64,000 nt of DNA from Rhodococcus opacus B4. Its GTDB lineage: Bacteria > Actinomycetota > Actinomycetes > Mycobacteriales > Mycobacteriaceae. Shown here in pieces: positions 24,692 to 32,314 of the stretch. A program made the translations under genes and the position numbers. The notes under the pieces are model-generated. The model did not search any database. It was given only the letters and a program-made list of their open reading frames with translations, and was not told the origin of the DNA. The stretch is from NCBI RefSeq assembly GCF_000010805.1, contig NC_012522.1:6696001-6760000 (forward strand), in the 5' to 3' direction. Position 1 is the first letter of the stretch. The number at the start of each line of letters is the position of its first letter.

Positions 24692-25237
24692 ATGGCCTTC
24701 GCTGGCAATGTGGACGAGTTGGCCCTGCTGCAGGCGGTCCGGTTGAAAGAGCAGGTCAGCGCCGCGGTTCTGGCCGAGCATCTCGGTGTGAGCGCCGCGT
24801 CCGCGCAGGCCGCCTACGACGCGCTGCTGACCCAGGGCAAGGCGCAGGAAGCCTCGGACGGCCGGATCGCGCTCACCGACGCCGGACTGTCGGAGCTCGA
24901 GGACCAACTCGACGCCGAGCGGGTGTCCATCGACGAGGATTCCATCGCCGAGGTGTACGAGAGCTTCGTGCCGTTCCACGAGGAGTTCGTCGGACTGATC
25001 GACACGGCCGACGCCGATCAGCTGGCCGACCTGGACCGCCGGGCGTCGGTCGTGTTCGACGACCTGTCGGCGTTCGTGCCCCGGTTGTCCCGCTACCAGG
25101 ACCTGTTCGCCGACGCTCTCGCGAAGGTGGCCGCGGGGGAGACGAAGTGGATCTCCGAGCCGGTGATCGACTCGTACGCCACCGTGTGGAGCGAGCTGCG
25201 CAGGGAGCTGATCGGCGCGTCCGGCGCCACCGAGTGA
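24692..25237 (+). CDS. winged-helix protein of unknown function
   Basis: A 181-residue protein. Residues 1-70 read as a small winged helix: ELALLQAVRLKEQVSAAVLA, HLGVSAASAQAAYDALLTQG, then a wing with DGRIALTDAG. The rest is acidic and helical, without metal or catalytic motifs. GAGGAGAG lies a few bases before the ATG. It resembles MarR-like or sorting-type winged helices but could be a protein-interaction module instead of a DNA binder. It is isolated by hairpins on both sides, so it appears to be a single-gene unit. I do not recognise a named family. Confidence 0.7.
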   Translation: MAFAGNVDELALLQAVRLKEQVSAAVLAEHLGVSAASAQAAYDALLTQGKAQEASDGRIALTDAGLSELEDQLDAERVSIDEDSIAEVYESFVPFHEEFVGLIDTADADQLADLDRRASVVFDDLSAFVPRLSRYQDLFADALAKVAAGETKWISEPVIDSYATVWSELRRELIGASGATE

Positions 25238-25245
25238 CGTGAGCC

Positions 25246-25279
25246 GCGTCACCACCCCCCTATTCGGGGGTGGTGACGC
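25246..25279. terminator. strong 14-bp perfect hairpin terminator
   Basis: GCGTCACCACCCCC (25246-25259) and GGGGGTGGTGACGC (25266-25279) form a perfect 14-bp stem with a six-base loop, starting eight bases after the stop of the winged-helix gene. No U-run follows. GTGAGCC occurs on both flanks (25240-25246 and 25281-25287) as a short direct repeat. Confidence 0.8.
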
Positions 25280-25357
25280 AGTGAGCCGGATCACTACTTT
25301 TCCTCTCATCCGGGATACGCCCACCAGGGCGTTCCCCACGGACCACGGAGGAATCGA

Positions 25358-26698
25358 GTGACCACAGTCTCCAACTCGGGTGCGGGCGTCCCCCACGCCC
25401 CCACACCGGTGCGACAGGGCGGTACCAGTGTCCGCAAGGTCGCCATTGCCAGTGGCATCGGAACGACCATCGAGTTCTACGACTTCTTCATCTACGGCAC
25501 CGCCGCAGCCCTGGTGTTCCCCACGGTGTTCTTTCCCGCCCTCGGCTCCACCGCGGGCACCGTCGCCTCCTTCGCGACGTTCGCCGTGGCCTTCGTCGCC
25601 CGGCCGGTGGGCGCGATGCTGTTCGGCCACTACGGTGACCGGATCGGACGGAAGAAGACCCTGATCTCGACGCTCATCCTGATGGGCGTCTCGACCTTCC
25701 TCATCGGCCTGCTGCCCGGGGCCGCGACCATCGGCGTCGCCGCCCCGATCCTGTTGGTGCTACTGCGTTTCGGGCAGGGATTCGCCGTCGGCGGCGAGTG
25801 GGCGGGTGCCACGCTGTTGACGGCGGAGTACGCGCCCCCGGGCAAACGTGGCCTCTACGCGATGTTCCCGCAACTCGGGCCGGCGGTGGCCTTCATCCTC
25901 TCCAGCGCCACGTTCCTCGTCACCGGCAGCCTGCTCGGCGATACCAACGAGGTCTTCCTCGACTACGGGTGGCGGATTCCCTTCCTGTTCAGTGCCGTCC
26001 TCGTCGGAATCGGTCTCTACATGCGCCTGGCGATCGAGGAGACGCCGGTGTTCCGTGCCGCTCAGCAGGCCGACCGGGCCGGCGCGGCCCCGCGGACCCT
26101 CCCGCTGATGGACGCCTGGCGGTACCAGACCAAGGAGATCCTGCTCTCGGCCGGCGCGCTGGCCACCCTGTTCGCGTTCTTCTACATGGGCACAGCGTTT
26201 CTCACCAGCTACGGCACAAAGACCCTCGGGTTCAGCCGCCCGTTCGTGCTGACGGTCGGGATCGCGTCGGCGGTGGTCTTCGGATTCACCATCGTCGTCT
26301 CCGCGCTCTACTCCGACCGGATCGGACGTCGACGGGTCATCATGATCTCCTGCGGGCTGGCCGTCGTGTGGGCGCTCGCGCTGTTCCCGCTGCTCGACAC
26401 GGGTTCTCCCGTCGCGTTCACGATCGGTGTGATGGTCACGCTCGCCATCTTCGGCGTCGCTTACGGTCCCTGCGGCGCCCTGCTTCCGGAGATGTTCCAG
26501 ACGCGGTACCGGTACACCGGCGCGGGCCTCGGCTACAACCTCGCCGGTGTGCTCGGCGGCGCGGTGCCGCCGCTGATCGCCGCGCCCCTGGCGTCCGCGT
26601 ACGGCAGCGCCGCGATCGGCGTGCTGCTCGCAGTCCTCGGCGTGGTGAGCCTGGTGTGCACGAAGGCCCTGGTGGAAACGAAAGACGACGCGCTCTGA
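25358..26698 (+). CDS. MHS-family metabolite:H+ symporter (MFS)
   Basis: A 446-residue MFS transporter of the metabolite:H+ symporter family (ShiA/ProP/KgtP type). Diagnostic text is TTIEFYDFFIYGTAAALVF in helix 1, RPVGAMLFGHYGDRIGRKK as the loop 2-3 motif, and GGEWAGATLLTAEYAP in helix 4; about 12 helices are apparent. GTG 25358 follows GGAGG by six bases. Such carriers import organic acids, betaines or shikimate. The substrate is not determined. The next gene, an acyl-CoA synthetase, suggests a carboxylic acid, though a hairpin separates them. Confidence 0.85.
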   Translation: MTTVSNSGAGVPHAPTPVRQGGTSVRKVAIASGIGTTIEFYDFFIYGTAAALVFPTVFFPALGSTAGTVASFATFAVAFVARPVGAMLFGHYGDRIGRKKTLISTLILMGVSTFLIGLLPGAATIGVAAPILLVLLRFGQGFAVGGEWAGATLLTAEYAPPGKRGLYAMFPQLGPAVAFILSSATFLVTGSLLGDTNEVFLDYGWRIPFLFSAVLVGIGLYMRLAIEETPVFRAAQQADRAGAAPRTLPLMDAWRYQTKEILLSAGALATLFAFFYMGTAFLTSYGTKTLGFSRPFVLTVGIASAVVFGFTIVVSALYSDRIGRRRVIMISCGLAVVWALALFPLLDTGSPVAFTIGVMVTLAIFGVAYGPCGALLPEMFQTRYRYTGAGLGYNLAGVLGGAVPPLIAAPLASAYGSAAIGVLLAVLGVVSLVCTKALVETKDDAL

Positions 26699-26706
26699 CG
26701 GCGCAG

Positions 26707-26749
26707 GCGAGGGGTGTCCGGACTTCGCACAGTTACCGGCACCCCTCGC
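26707..26749. terminator. hairpin after the MHS transporter gene
   Basis: GCGAGGGGTG (26707-26716) and CACCCCTCGC (26740-26749) are a perfect 10-bp inverted repeat with a 23-base loop, starting eight bases after the transporter stop. It probably terminates the transporter transcript. Confidence 0.6.
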
Positions 26750-26859
26750 CGTGCAGTATGCCCTGGATCACAACAACCAAGAGTAAGTTCGACCGCGGAA
26801 GGGCCTTCCGGTCTGCCCGTCCCGTAGGCGCCCGAACGGGCTCCTGGAGAGGAAGAGTG

Positions 26860-28497
26860 ATGACAACCCCGCTCCCCAGCTACACCCACGGCGTGTGGGA
26901 CGCCCCGATGCTCGGCGACACCATCGGAGACAACTTCGACCGGACCGTGGCGGCGCACGCCGACCGTGACGCCCTCGTCGACCGGCCGTCGGGGCGGCGG
27001 TGGACGTACGCCGAGCTGAAGCGGGACGTCGACGCGGTGGCGGCGGGGTTGCTGAAGCGGGGCATCGTCAAGGGCGACCGGGTCGGGATCTGGGCGCCGA
27101 ACTGCCCGGAATGGACGCTGATCCAGTACGCGACCGCGAAGATCGGCGCGATCCTCGTCAACATCAACCCCGCCTACCGGGCGCACGAATTGAAGTACGT
27201 GCTCGACCAGGCCGGGATCCGGCTGCTGGTGTCGGCTCCGCAGTTCAAGTCGTCCGACTACGCGGCGATGATCGAGGAGGTCCGGCCCGAGTGCGGCGAC
27301 GTCGAGATGGTCGTGCTGCTCGGGAGTGCCGAGTGGAGCAGGCTGGCGTCGGACGGCATGGCCGCGCACGCGGCGGACCCGGCCCGGCTGCCCGCGGCGC
27401 AGGCCGCGCTGTCGCCCGACGACCCGATCAACATCCAATACACCTCGGGGACAACCGGGTTCCCGAAGGGTGCGACGCTCAGCCACCACAACATCCTCAA
27501 CAACGGATACTTCGTCGGCGAGCTGTGCCACTACACCGAGAACGACCGTGTCTGCATCCCGGTGCCCTTCTACCACTGCTTCGGCATGGTCATGGGCAAC
27601 CTCGCGTGCACGAGTCACGGTGCCACCATGGTGATTCCGGGCCGGTCGTTCGACCCGAAGGCGACGCTGCAGGCCGTCGAGGCGGAGAAGTGCACGTCGC
27701 TGTACGGGGTGCCGACGATGTTCATCGCCGAACTCGCCGACCACGACTTCGACTCCTACGACCTGTCCAGTCTGCGGACCGGGATCATGGCCGGATCGCC
27801 CTGCCCGGTGGAGGTGATGAAACACGTCATCGAACTGATGGGGATGGCCGAGGTCTCGATCTGCTACGGGATGACCGAGACGTCGCCGGTGTCGCTGCAG
27901 ACGCGGTCGAACGACACCATCGATCAGCGGGTGTCGACGGTCGGCCGGGTCGGCCCGCACCTCGAAATCAAGATCGTGGATCCGGCAACAGGGTTGACCG
28001 TGCCGCGGGGCGAGCCGGGGGAGCTGTGCACCCGCGGGTACTCGGTGATGCTCGGGTACTGGAACAACCCGGAGAAGACGGCGGAGGCGATCGACGCCGG
28101 ACGGTGGATGCACACCGGCGACATCGGCGTGATGGACTGCGACGGGTACGTCGCGATCACCGGACGGATCAAGGACATGGTGATCCGCGGCGGCGAGAAC
28201 GTCTACCCCCGGGAGATCGAGGAGTTCCTCTACACCCATCCCGACATCCTCGACGCTCAGGTGATCGGGGTGCCGGACGCCAAGTACGGCGAGGAACTGA
28301 TGGTGTGGGTGCGGATGAAGGAAGACACCGAACCCCTGGACGCGGCGAAGGTGCGCGAATTCTGCACCGGCAAACTCGCCCACTACAAGATCCCCAAGTA
28401 CGTGCATGTCGTGGACGAGTTCCCGATGACGGTGACGGGCAAGGTGCGCAAGGTCGAGATGCGGGAGCAGTCCCTGTCGTTGATCGGGCAGGCCTGA
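26860..28497 (+). CDS. acyl-CoA synthetase (AMP-binding, FadD type)
   Basis: A 545-residue ANL-family ligase that activates a carboxylic acid to its CoA ester through an acyl-AMP. The phosphate loop is YTSGTTGFPKG (from residue 194), with PFYHCFGMVMG, YGMTETSPVS, the hinge GRIKDMVIRGGENVYP and the C-terminal catalytic Lys in MTVTGKVRKVEMR. ATG 26860 follows GAGAGG by seven bases; GTG 26857 directly before it is also possible. The sequence suits medium/long-chain or branched acids. A role with the mycofactocin, acetate or leucine genes is only inference. It converges with the glcG-like gene. Confidence 0.88.
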   Translation: MTTPLPSYTHGVWDAPMLGDTIGDNFDRTVAAHADRDALVDRPSGRRWTYAELKRDVDAVAAGLLKRGIVKGDRVGIWAPNCPEWTLIQYATAKIGAILVNINPAYRAHELKYVLDQAGIRLLVSAPQFKSSDYAAMIEEVRPECGDVEMVVLLGSAEWSRLASDGMAAHAADPARLPAAQAALSPDDPINIQYTSGTTGFPKGATLSHHNILNNGYFVGELCHYTENDRVCIPVPFYHCFGMVMGNLACTSHGATMVIPGRSFDPKATLQAVEAEKCTSLYGVPTMFIAELADHDFDSYDLSSLRTGIMAGSPCPVEVMKHVIELMGMAEVSICYGMTETSPVSLQTRSNDTIDQRVSTVGRVGPHLEIKIVDPATGLTVPRGEPGELCTRGYSVMLGYWNNPEKTAEAIDAGRWMHTGDIGVMDCDGYVAITGRIKDMVIRGGENVYPREIEEFLYTHPDILDAQVIGVPDAKYGEELMVWVRMKEDTEPLDAAKVREFCTGKLAHYKIPKYVHVVDEFPMTVTGKVRKVEMREQSLSLIGQA

Positions 28498-28516
28498 CCG
28501 TCCCCCGGGCGGCTCG

Positions 28517-29101
28517 TCAGCCCAGCGTTCCGGCGATCGCGTCGAGGCCGGCGGCCGCGCAGGCCTGATCCCGCATGCCGTCGGGGGCGCCGCCGACGCC
28601 GATACCCGCGATCGACCCGTTCGGCGATTTCACGCTCACACCGCCGGCGAGGAACAACGTGCCGGGAAGGTCGGCGACCGTCGCGCCGTCGCCCTTGGCC
28701 CGTTCGCTCAGGTCACTGGTGTTCGCGCCGAACGCGGCAGCGGTGTACGCCTTCTGCCGGGCCGCCTCCACGGTGTGCTGCGCCGCATTGTCCCCCCGCA
28801 GCATGGCCTGCACGTTGCCGCTCCGGTCGACCACCGACACGGTGACGAAGCCGAGTCCGTCGGCCTGGCACTTCGCGAGTGCTGCCTGCGCGGCGGTCTG
28901 CGCGGCCCCGACACCGAGACGGTTCTGGCTCACGACGCCGTCCGCGCCGTCGACCGGAGCGGGTGCGGCGGCGGTCGCGACCGGCGTCGACGCCGCCGTC
29001 GCCGCGTCCGTCGCGGACGATCCGCACGCGGCGGTCGCGACGATCGCGGCCAGCGGGACGGTGATCGCCAGAATGCGGGGCAGGCGGTGGAAGGTGCGCA
29101 T
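28517..29101 (-). CDS. GlcG/HbpS-like haem-binding domain lipoprotein
   Basis: A 194-residue secreted protein. ATG 29101 begins a signal peptide (MRTFHRLPRILAITVPL) ending in a lipobox, TAAC, so it is probably anchored outside the membrane as a lipoprotein. The mature part after a low-complexity Ala/Thr linker is a GlcG/HbpS domain: AAQAALAKCQADGLGFVTVS, VVDRSGNVQAMLRGDNA, and GGVSVKSPNGSIAGIGVGG. HbpS-type proteins bind haem and can partner with two-component sensors. Here a histidine kinase gene lies divergently 163 bp away, which may be meaningful. GAAAGG precedes the start by about eight bases. Confidence 0.82.
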   Translation of the reverse strand: MRTFHRLPRILAITVPLAAIVATAACGSSATDAATAASTPVATAAAPAPVDGADGVVSQNRLGVGAAQTAAQAALAKCQADGLGFVTVSVVDRSGNVQAMLRGDNAAQHTVEAARQKAYTAAAFGANTSDLSERAKGDGATVADLPGTLFLAGGVSVKSPNGSIAGIGVGGAPDGMRDQACAAAGLDAIAGTLG

Positions 29102-29250
29102 CGGGAGGCCTTTCGGGGGAGGGCGAGCTGACGTGTCCAGCCTGGCCCGCGGGCACCGGTCACCGCATCGGGCCGACGGCGCTCCCGGACTCATCCGTTC
29201 GGCACCGGCAGATCATCCGAACGGTGGATCCGCGACCTGCCGCGGGTCCG

Positions 29251-29256
29251 TAGGAT
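29251..29256 (+). promoter_or_regulatory. candidate leaderless promoter (-10) of the histidine kinase gene
   Basis: TAGGAT matches TANNNT and lies eight bases before the chosen GTG start at 29265. No ribosome binding site is visible before that GTG, so a leaderless or nearly leaderless transcript is the simplest reading. It also helps fix the kinase start. Confidence 0.4.
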
Positions 29257-29264
29257 CCGAAGAC

Positions 29265-30467
29265 GTGACTGGACGCGCGGACGGAGTGGACAGGCCGGAC
29301 GGCGAGGGTCTGCGCGGCCCGCTCGGTACTGCCATCCACGTCTCCTTCTACGTCCTCCTCGCGACGTCGACGGCGCGGTACCTCACGTACCACGGTGTCA
29401 GCGGGCAGTTCGTCGTCGTGGTCGCGTTGATCGCGGCGCTCGCCGCGCTGTACGCGTCGACCGTGGTGGTGGCGCGACGGGGCGGGGCGTGGGAGCCGTG
29501 GGTGTGGCCGGTCCTGACGACGTGGGCGGTACTCGTCTGGCTCGCCCCGAGTTTCGCGTGGTGCGCGTTTCCCATGTTCTTCCTCTGCACGAGGGCCTAC
29601 CCGAGCCGCATCGCGTATCCCGTCGTCGGTGTTCTCGCCGTGCTCACGTCGGTGGCGTTCTTCACGTTCTCCGGGCGTACCGAATGGGCGGTGCTGGTGG
29701 GACCACTGTGTACCGGGGCGCTGATCGTCATGGCGTACAGCCAGATCGAGCGGGACGGCCGGGAGCGGGTGCGCCTGCTCCGTCAGGTCGCGGAGACGCG
29801 GTCCCGGCTCGCGGAGACCGAGCGGGAGGCGGGGGTCCTCGCCGAACGCGAGCGGCTGGCCCGCGAGATCCACGACACCGTGACGCAGGGACTGACGAGC
29901 AGCCTCCTCCGGCTCGAGGCGGCCGAGCAGATCTGGGCGCAGGCAGATCCTCGGGCGGAGGCACGGGCCCGCGAGGACGTTCGTGTGGCGACCGGGACCT
30001 TGCGTGAGAACCTGGCGGAAACACGCAGTCTCGTGCACCATCTCGCGGCGCCCAACCTGGAATCCCAGCCGATCGACGCGGCACTGCTCGCCGCCGCGCG
30101 CTCCCACCACCCGCGGGCGGAACTCCGGATCGTGGGGACTCCGATCGCGATACCGGCGGAGGTGGCGCATGCGCTGCTGCGGATCACCCAGAGCGCGGTC
30201 TCCAACATCACCCGGCACGCCCGGGCCGAGACCGTGGGTGTCACCCTGACGTATCTTCCGGACGCCGTCGCACTCGACATCTACGACGACGGCGCCGGTT
30301 TCGACCCCGCGCCCACCGCACCTCCCACGGACCGCGGCGGATACGGCCTGCGTGCGATGCGCAGTCGCGTCGAGCAACTCGGCGGCAAGTTCACCGTCGA
30401 GAGCGCACCGGGCGAGGGCACCGTGGTGGCCGCCCAGATACCGTGCGTGAGAGGGGTCTCGGGATGA
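29265..30467 (+). CDS. NarL-type sensor histidine kinase
   Basis: A 400-residue membrane kinase. The N-terminal half has about five to six hydrophobic helices (residues 20-165) with no large extracytoplasmic domain, then a helical linker. The HisKA_3 dimerisation box is ERLAREIHDTVTQGL with H203 as the phospho-acceptor, and the ATPase domain ends in YGLRAMRSRVEQLGG and APGEGT. GTG 29265 follows the TAGGAT element; upstream in-frame codons run antisense through the lipoprotein gene. The ATGA overlap couples it to the response regulator. Confidence 0.85.
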   Translation: MTGRADGVDRPDGEGLRGPLGTAIHVSFYVLLATSTARYLTYHGVSGQFVVVVALIAALAALYASTVVVARRGGAWEPWVWPVLTTWAVLVWLAPSFAWCAFPMFFLCTRAYPSRIAYPVVGVLAVLTSVAFFTFSGRTEWAVLVGPLCTGALIVMAYSQIERDGRERVRLLRQVAETRSRLAETEREAGVLAERERLAREIHDTVTQGLTSSLLRLEAAEQIWAQADPRAEARAREDVRVATGTLRENLAETRSLVHHLAAPNLESQPIDAALLAAARSHHPRAELRIVGTPIAIPAEVAHALLRITQSAVSNITRHARAETVGVTLTYLPDAVALDIYDDGAGFDPAPTAPPTDRGGYGLRAMRSRVEQLGGKFTVESAPGEGTVVAAQIPCVRGVSG

Positions 30468-31090
30468 CAACCGTGACCGTGCTGCTGGTCGACGATCACG
30501 CGGTCGTGCGCGCCGGACTGCGGGCGCTGCTCGACTCCCAGCCGGACATCGAGGTGATCGCCGAGGCGGGCACGGGGGAGGAGGCGGTCGACGCCGTGAC
30601 CACCTCCCGGCCGCGGCTCGTGACGATGGACCTCGCGCTGGGATCGGGCATCGACGGGGTGGAGGCCATCCGCCGGATCCGGCAGGTCGACCGCACCCTG
30701 CCGGTGCTGGTGTTCACGACCTACGACACGGACGCCGACGTCGTCCGCGCCATCGACGCCGGTGCCATCGGATACCTCCTCAAGGACTCGACGCCCCAGG
30801 AGATCTTCGCCGCCGTCCGCGGCGCGGCGGCCGGCCAGAGTGTGCTGTCGCCGCCCGTCGCGTCGCGACTGCTGCAGCAGATGCAGCGTCCCGAGGAGGC
30901 ACTCACGCCGCGGGAGGCCGAATTGCTGACCCTGCTGGCCAAGGGAATGACGAACAAGGAACTCGGCAAGGCCCTGTTCATCAGCGAGGCGACGGTCAAG
31001 ACGCACCTCGCTCACATCTACTCGAAGCTCGGTGTCGACACCCGGGCCGCGGCCGTGTCCGTCGCACTGCGGCGGCAGGGCATCCGCTGA
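30464..31090 (+). CDS. NarL/LuxR-family response regulator
   Basis: A 208-residue regulator. The receiver domain has the acidic pair in LVDDH, phospho-acceptor D56 (in TMDLALG), the switch Thr in VFTTYD and the conserved Lys in LLKDS. The C-terminal LuxR helix-turn-helix is LTPREAELLTLLAKGMTNKELGKALF to TVKTHLAHIYSKLGV. ATG 30464 overlaps the kinase stop. Target genes are unknown. The GlcG-like lipoprotein and the GlsB-type gene on either side are the nearest candidates. Confidence 0.9.
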   Translation: MTTVTVLLVDDHAVVRAGLRALLDSQPDIEVIAEAGTGEEAVDAVTTSRPRLVTMDLALGSGIDGVEAIRRIRQVDRTLPVLVFTTYDTDADVVRAIDAGAIGYLLKDSTPQEIFAAVRGAAAGQSVLSPPVASRLLQQMQRPEEALTPREAELLTLLAKGMTNKELGKALFISEATVKTHLAHIYSKLGVDTRAAAVSVALRRQGIR

Positions 31091-31237
31091 ACCGGGGTTT
31101 TCGCGGTAGTACACTGCGTAAACCTTTTGGCAACGATTTGCCGAAGCCCTGTCGAACAGCTGTCCAGGTGGTTATGTTCGAAATGAGCGGTGACCTTCCG
31201 CTCGCACCATGAATTGCGTGTTGAGAGGACAAGGGCC

Positions 31238-31507
31238 ATGGTTATGGACATCATCGGCACCATCATCTTCGGTGCGGTCATCGGCGTTCTGGCGCGTCTC
31301 GTGATTCCGGGAAAGCAGGCGATGGGATGGGTCATCACCGTCGTCCTCGGCGTCATCGGCGCGCTGATCGGGTACTGGGTGTGGGAGGGGCTCCTCGACA
31401 AGGGAGACACCGGAGGGATCGACTGGATCCGGTGGGTCATCAGCATCGCCGCAGCGGCCGTGCTGACGCTCGGATACACCGCGATGACGAGTAAGAACAG
31501 GGTGTAG
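31238..31507 (+). CDS. GlsB/YeaQ/YmgE family small membrane protein
   Basis: An 89-residue protein with three hydrophobic helices: DIIGTIIFGAVIGVLARLVI, WVITVVLGVIGALIGYWVWE and VISIAAAAVLTLGYTAMT. GKQAMGW after the first helix is the family signature; the old label is transglycosylase-associated protein. These proteins are usually stress-induced, with no known biochemical activity. GAGAGG nine bases before ATG 31238 supports that start; ATG 31244 is an alternative. Confidence 0.8.
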   Translation: MVMDIIGTIIFGAVIGVLARLVIPGKQAMGWVITVVLGVIGALIGYWVWEGLLDKGDTGGIDWIRWVISIAAAAVLTLGYTAMTSKNRV

Positions 31508-31523
31508 ATACCCGGCAGTGCCT

Positions 31524-31579
31524 TGCGGCCCGTGAGTACTTCTCAACCGCCCGTGGTTAAGAAGTACTCACGGGCCGCA
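31524..31579. terminator. 20-bp perfect hairpin, bidirectional terminator overlapping the tetR 3' end
   Basis: TGCGGCCCGTGAGTACTTCT (31524-31543) and its perfect complement AGAAGTACTCACGGGCCGCA (31560-31579) form a 20-bp stem, extended inside by AACC/GGTT around a six-base loop. It lies between the GlsB-type gene and the convergent tetR gene. The right arm contains the last codons of tetR. It should stop transcription from both sides. Confidence 0.85.
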
Positions 31580-32198
31580 GGCATGAGAAGGTCATGTCGC
31601 GCAGCACTTTCCGGGTACGCGACGGGGTGGCGGGGTCCGCACTGTGCGGGGTCGAGTTGATGAGCCCGAACGTGGCGTGCGCCTTGGTGCGGGCATCCGT
31701 CTCGTCCAGCGACGAATCCACCTGCAGAAGCACCTTCACCCAGATCTCCACGTAACGCCGCTGCGTTTGCCGGACCTCCCGGCGCGCGTCGACAGGCAGG
31801 CTCTCCAGGTCTCGGTCCTGGATGCGAATGAGGTCGGGTTCCCCGAGTGCGAAGTCGAGATGGAAGTCGATCAGACCTTCCAGTGCCGCGTCCGGGGACG
31901 TTGCCTCCGCGGCGACGAGCGACCCGCCTTCGAACAGTCGCGTACTGATCCCGACGAGCAGTTCGACGAGGACGGCGTCCTTGTTGGGGAAGTGCCGGTA
32001 CACGGCGGGGCCGCTGATTCCCGCCGCGGAACCGAGATCCTCGAGGCGGACCCCGAGGAAGCCCCGTTCGGCGATGAGGCGGGCGGCGGCATCGAGCAGC
32101 TGGCGGCGGCGATCCGCCTTCATCTGCTCGCGGCGCGTGATCGGGGCGCCGTCGATGTTCGGGGTCGGGGCTTCGGTGCCGTCGACGTCTGCAGTCAT
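31557..32198 (-). CDS. TetR-family regulator of the leucine/isovalerate operon
   Basis: A 213-residue TetR protein. After a 25-residue polar tail the DNA-binding domain reads RRRQLLDAAARLIAERGFLG, LEDLGSAAGISGPAVYRHF and PNKDAVLVELL. The C-terminal half is a helical ligand domain. It is divergent from accD1, and the shared 116-bp region holds repeated AGTTA(A)TC elements. The same arrangement in mycobacteria (Rv2506 next to accD1/accA1/fadE19) suggests it represses this operon until an acyl-CoA intermediate binds. The last codons are inside the terminator hairpin. Confidence 0.85.
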   Translation of the reverse strand: MTADVDGTEAPTPNIDGAPITRREQMKADRRRQLLDAAARLIAERGFLGVRLEDLGSAAGISGPAVYRHFPNKDAVLVELLVGISTRLFEGGSLVAAEATSPDAALEGLIDFHLDFALGEPDLIRIQDRDLESLPVDARREVRQTQRRYVEIWVKVLLQVDSSLDETDARTKAHATFGLINSTPHSADPATPSRTRKVLRDMTFSCLRPVSTS

Positions 32199-32235
32199 CG
32201 TCTTGCTCTTTCCCGGGGTGCGGTCTGGACAACTC

Positions 32236-32278
32236 AGTTAATCACAGTTATCTTAGTTTCAGTTATCGAGGATTAACT
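32236..32278. promoter_or_regulatory. candidate TetR operator between tetR and accD1
   Basis: AGTTAATC (32236-32243) and GATTAACT (32271-32278) are a perfect 8-bp inverted repeat with a 27-base spacer. Inside the spacer are two direct copies of CAGTTATC (32245-32252 and 32260-32267). This AT-rich repeat cluster stands out in 67%-GC-type DNA and sits midway between the divergent genes, as expected for an autoregulated TetR site. Confidence 0.6.
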
Positions 32279-32314
32279 CACTCGGCACGGGCGTCAAGAC
32301 GAGAAGGCGGCAGG

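Noticed and set aside
25240..25287. GTGAGCC direct repeats flanking the terminator hairpin as a target-site duplication
   Set aside because: Seven bases flanking a 34-base hairpin with no element between them is more simply chance or an extended terminator.
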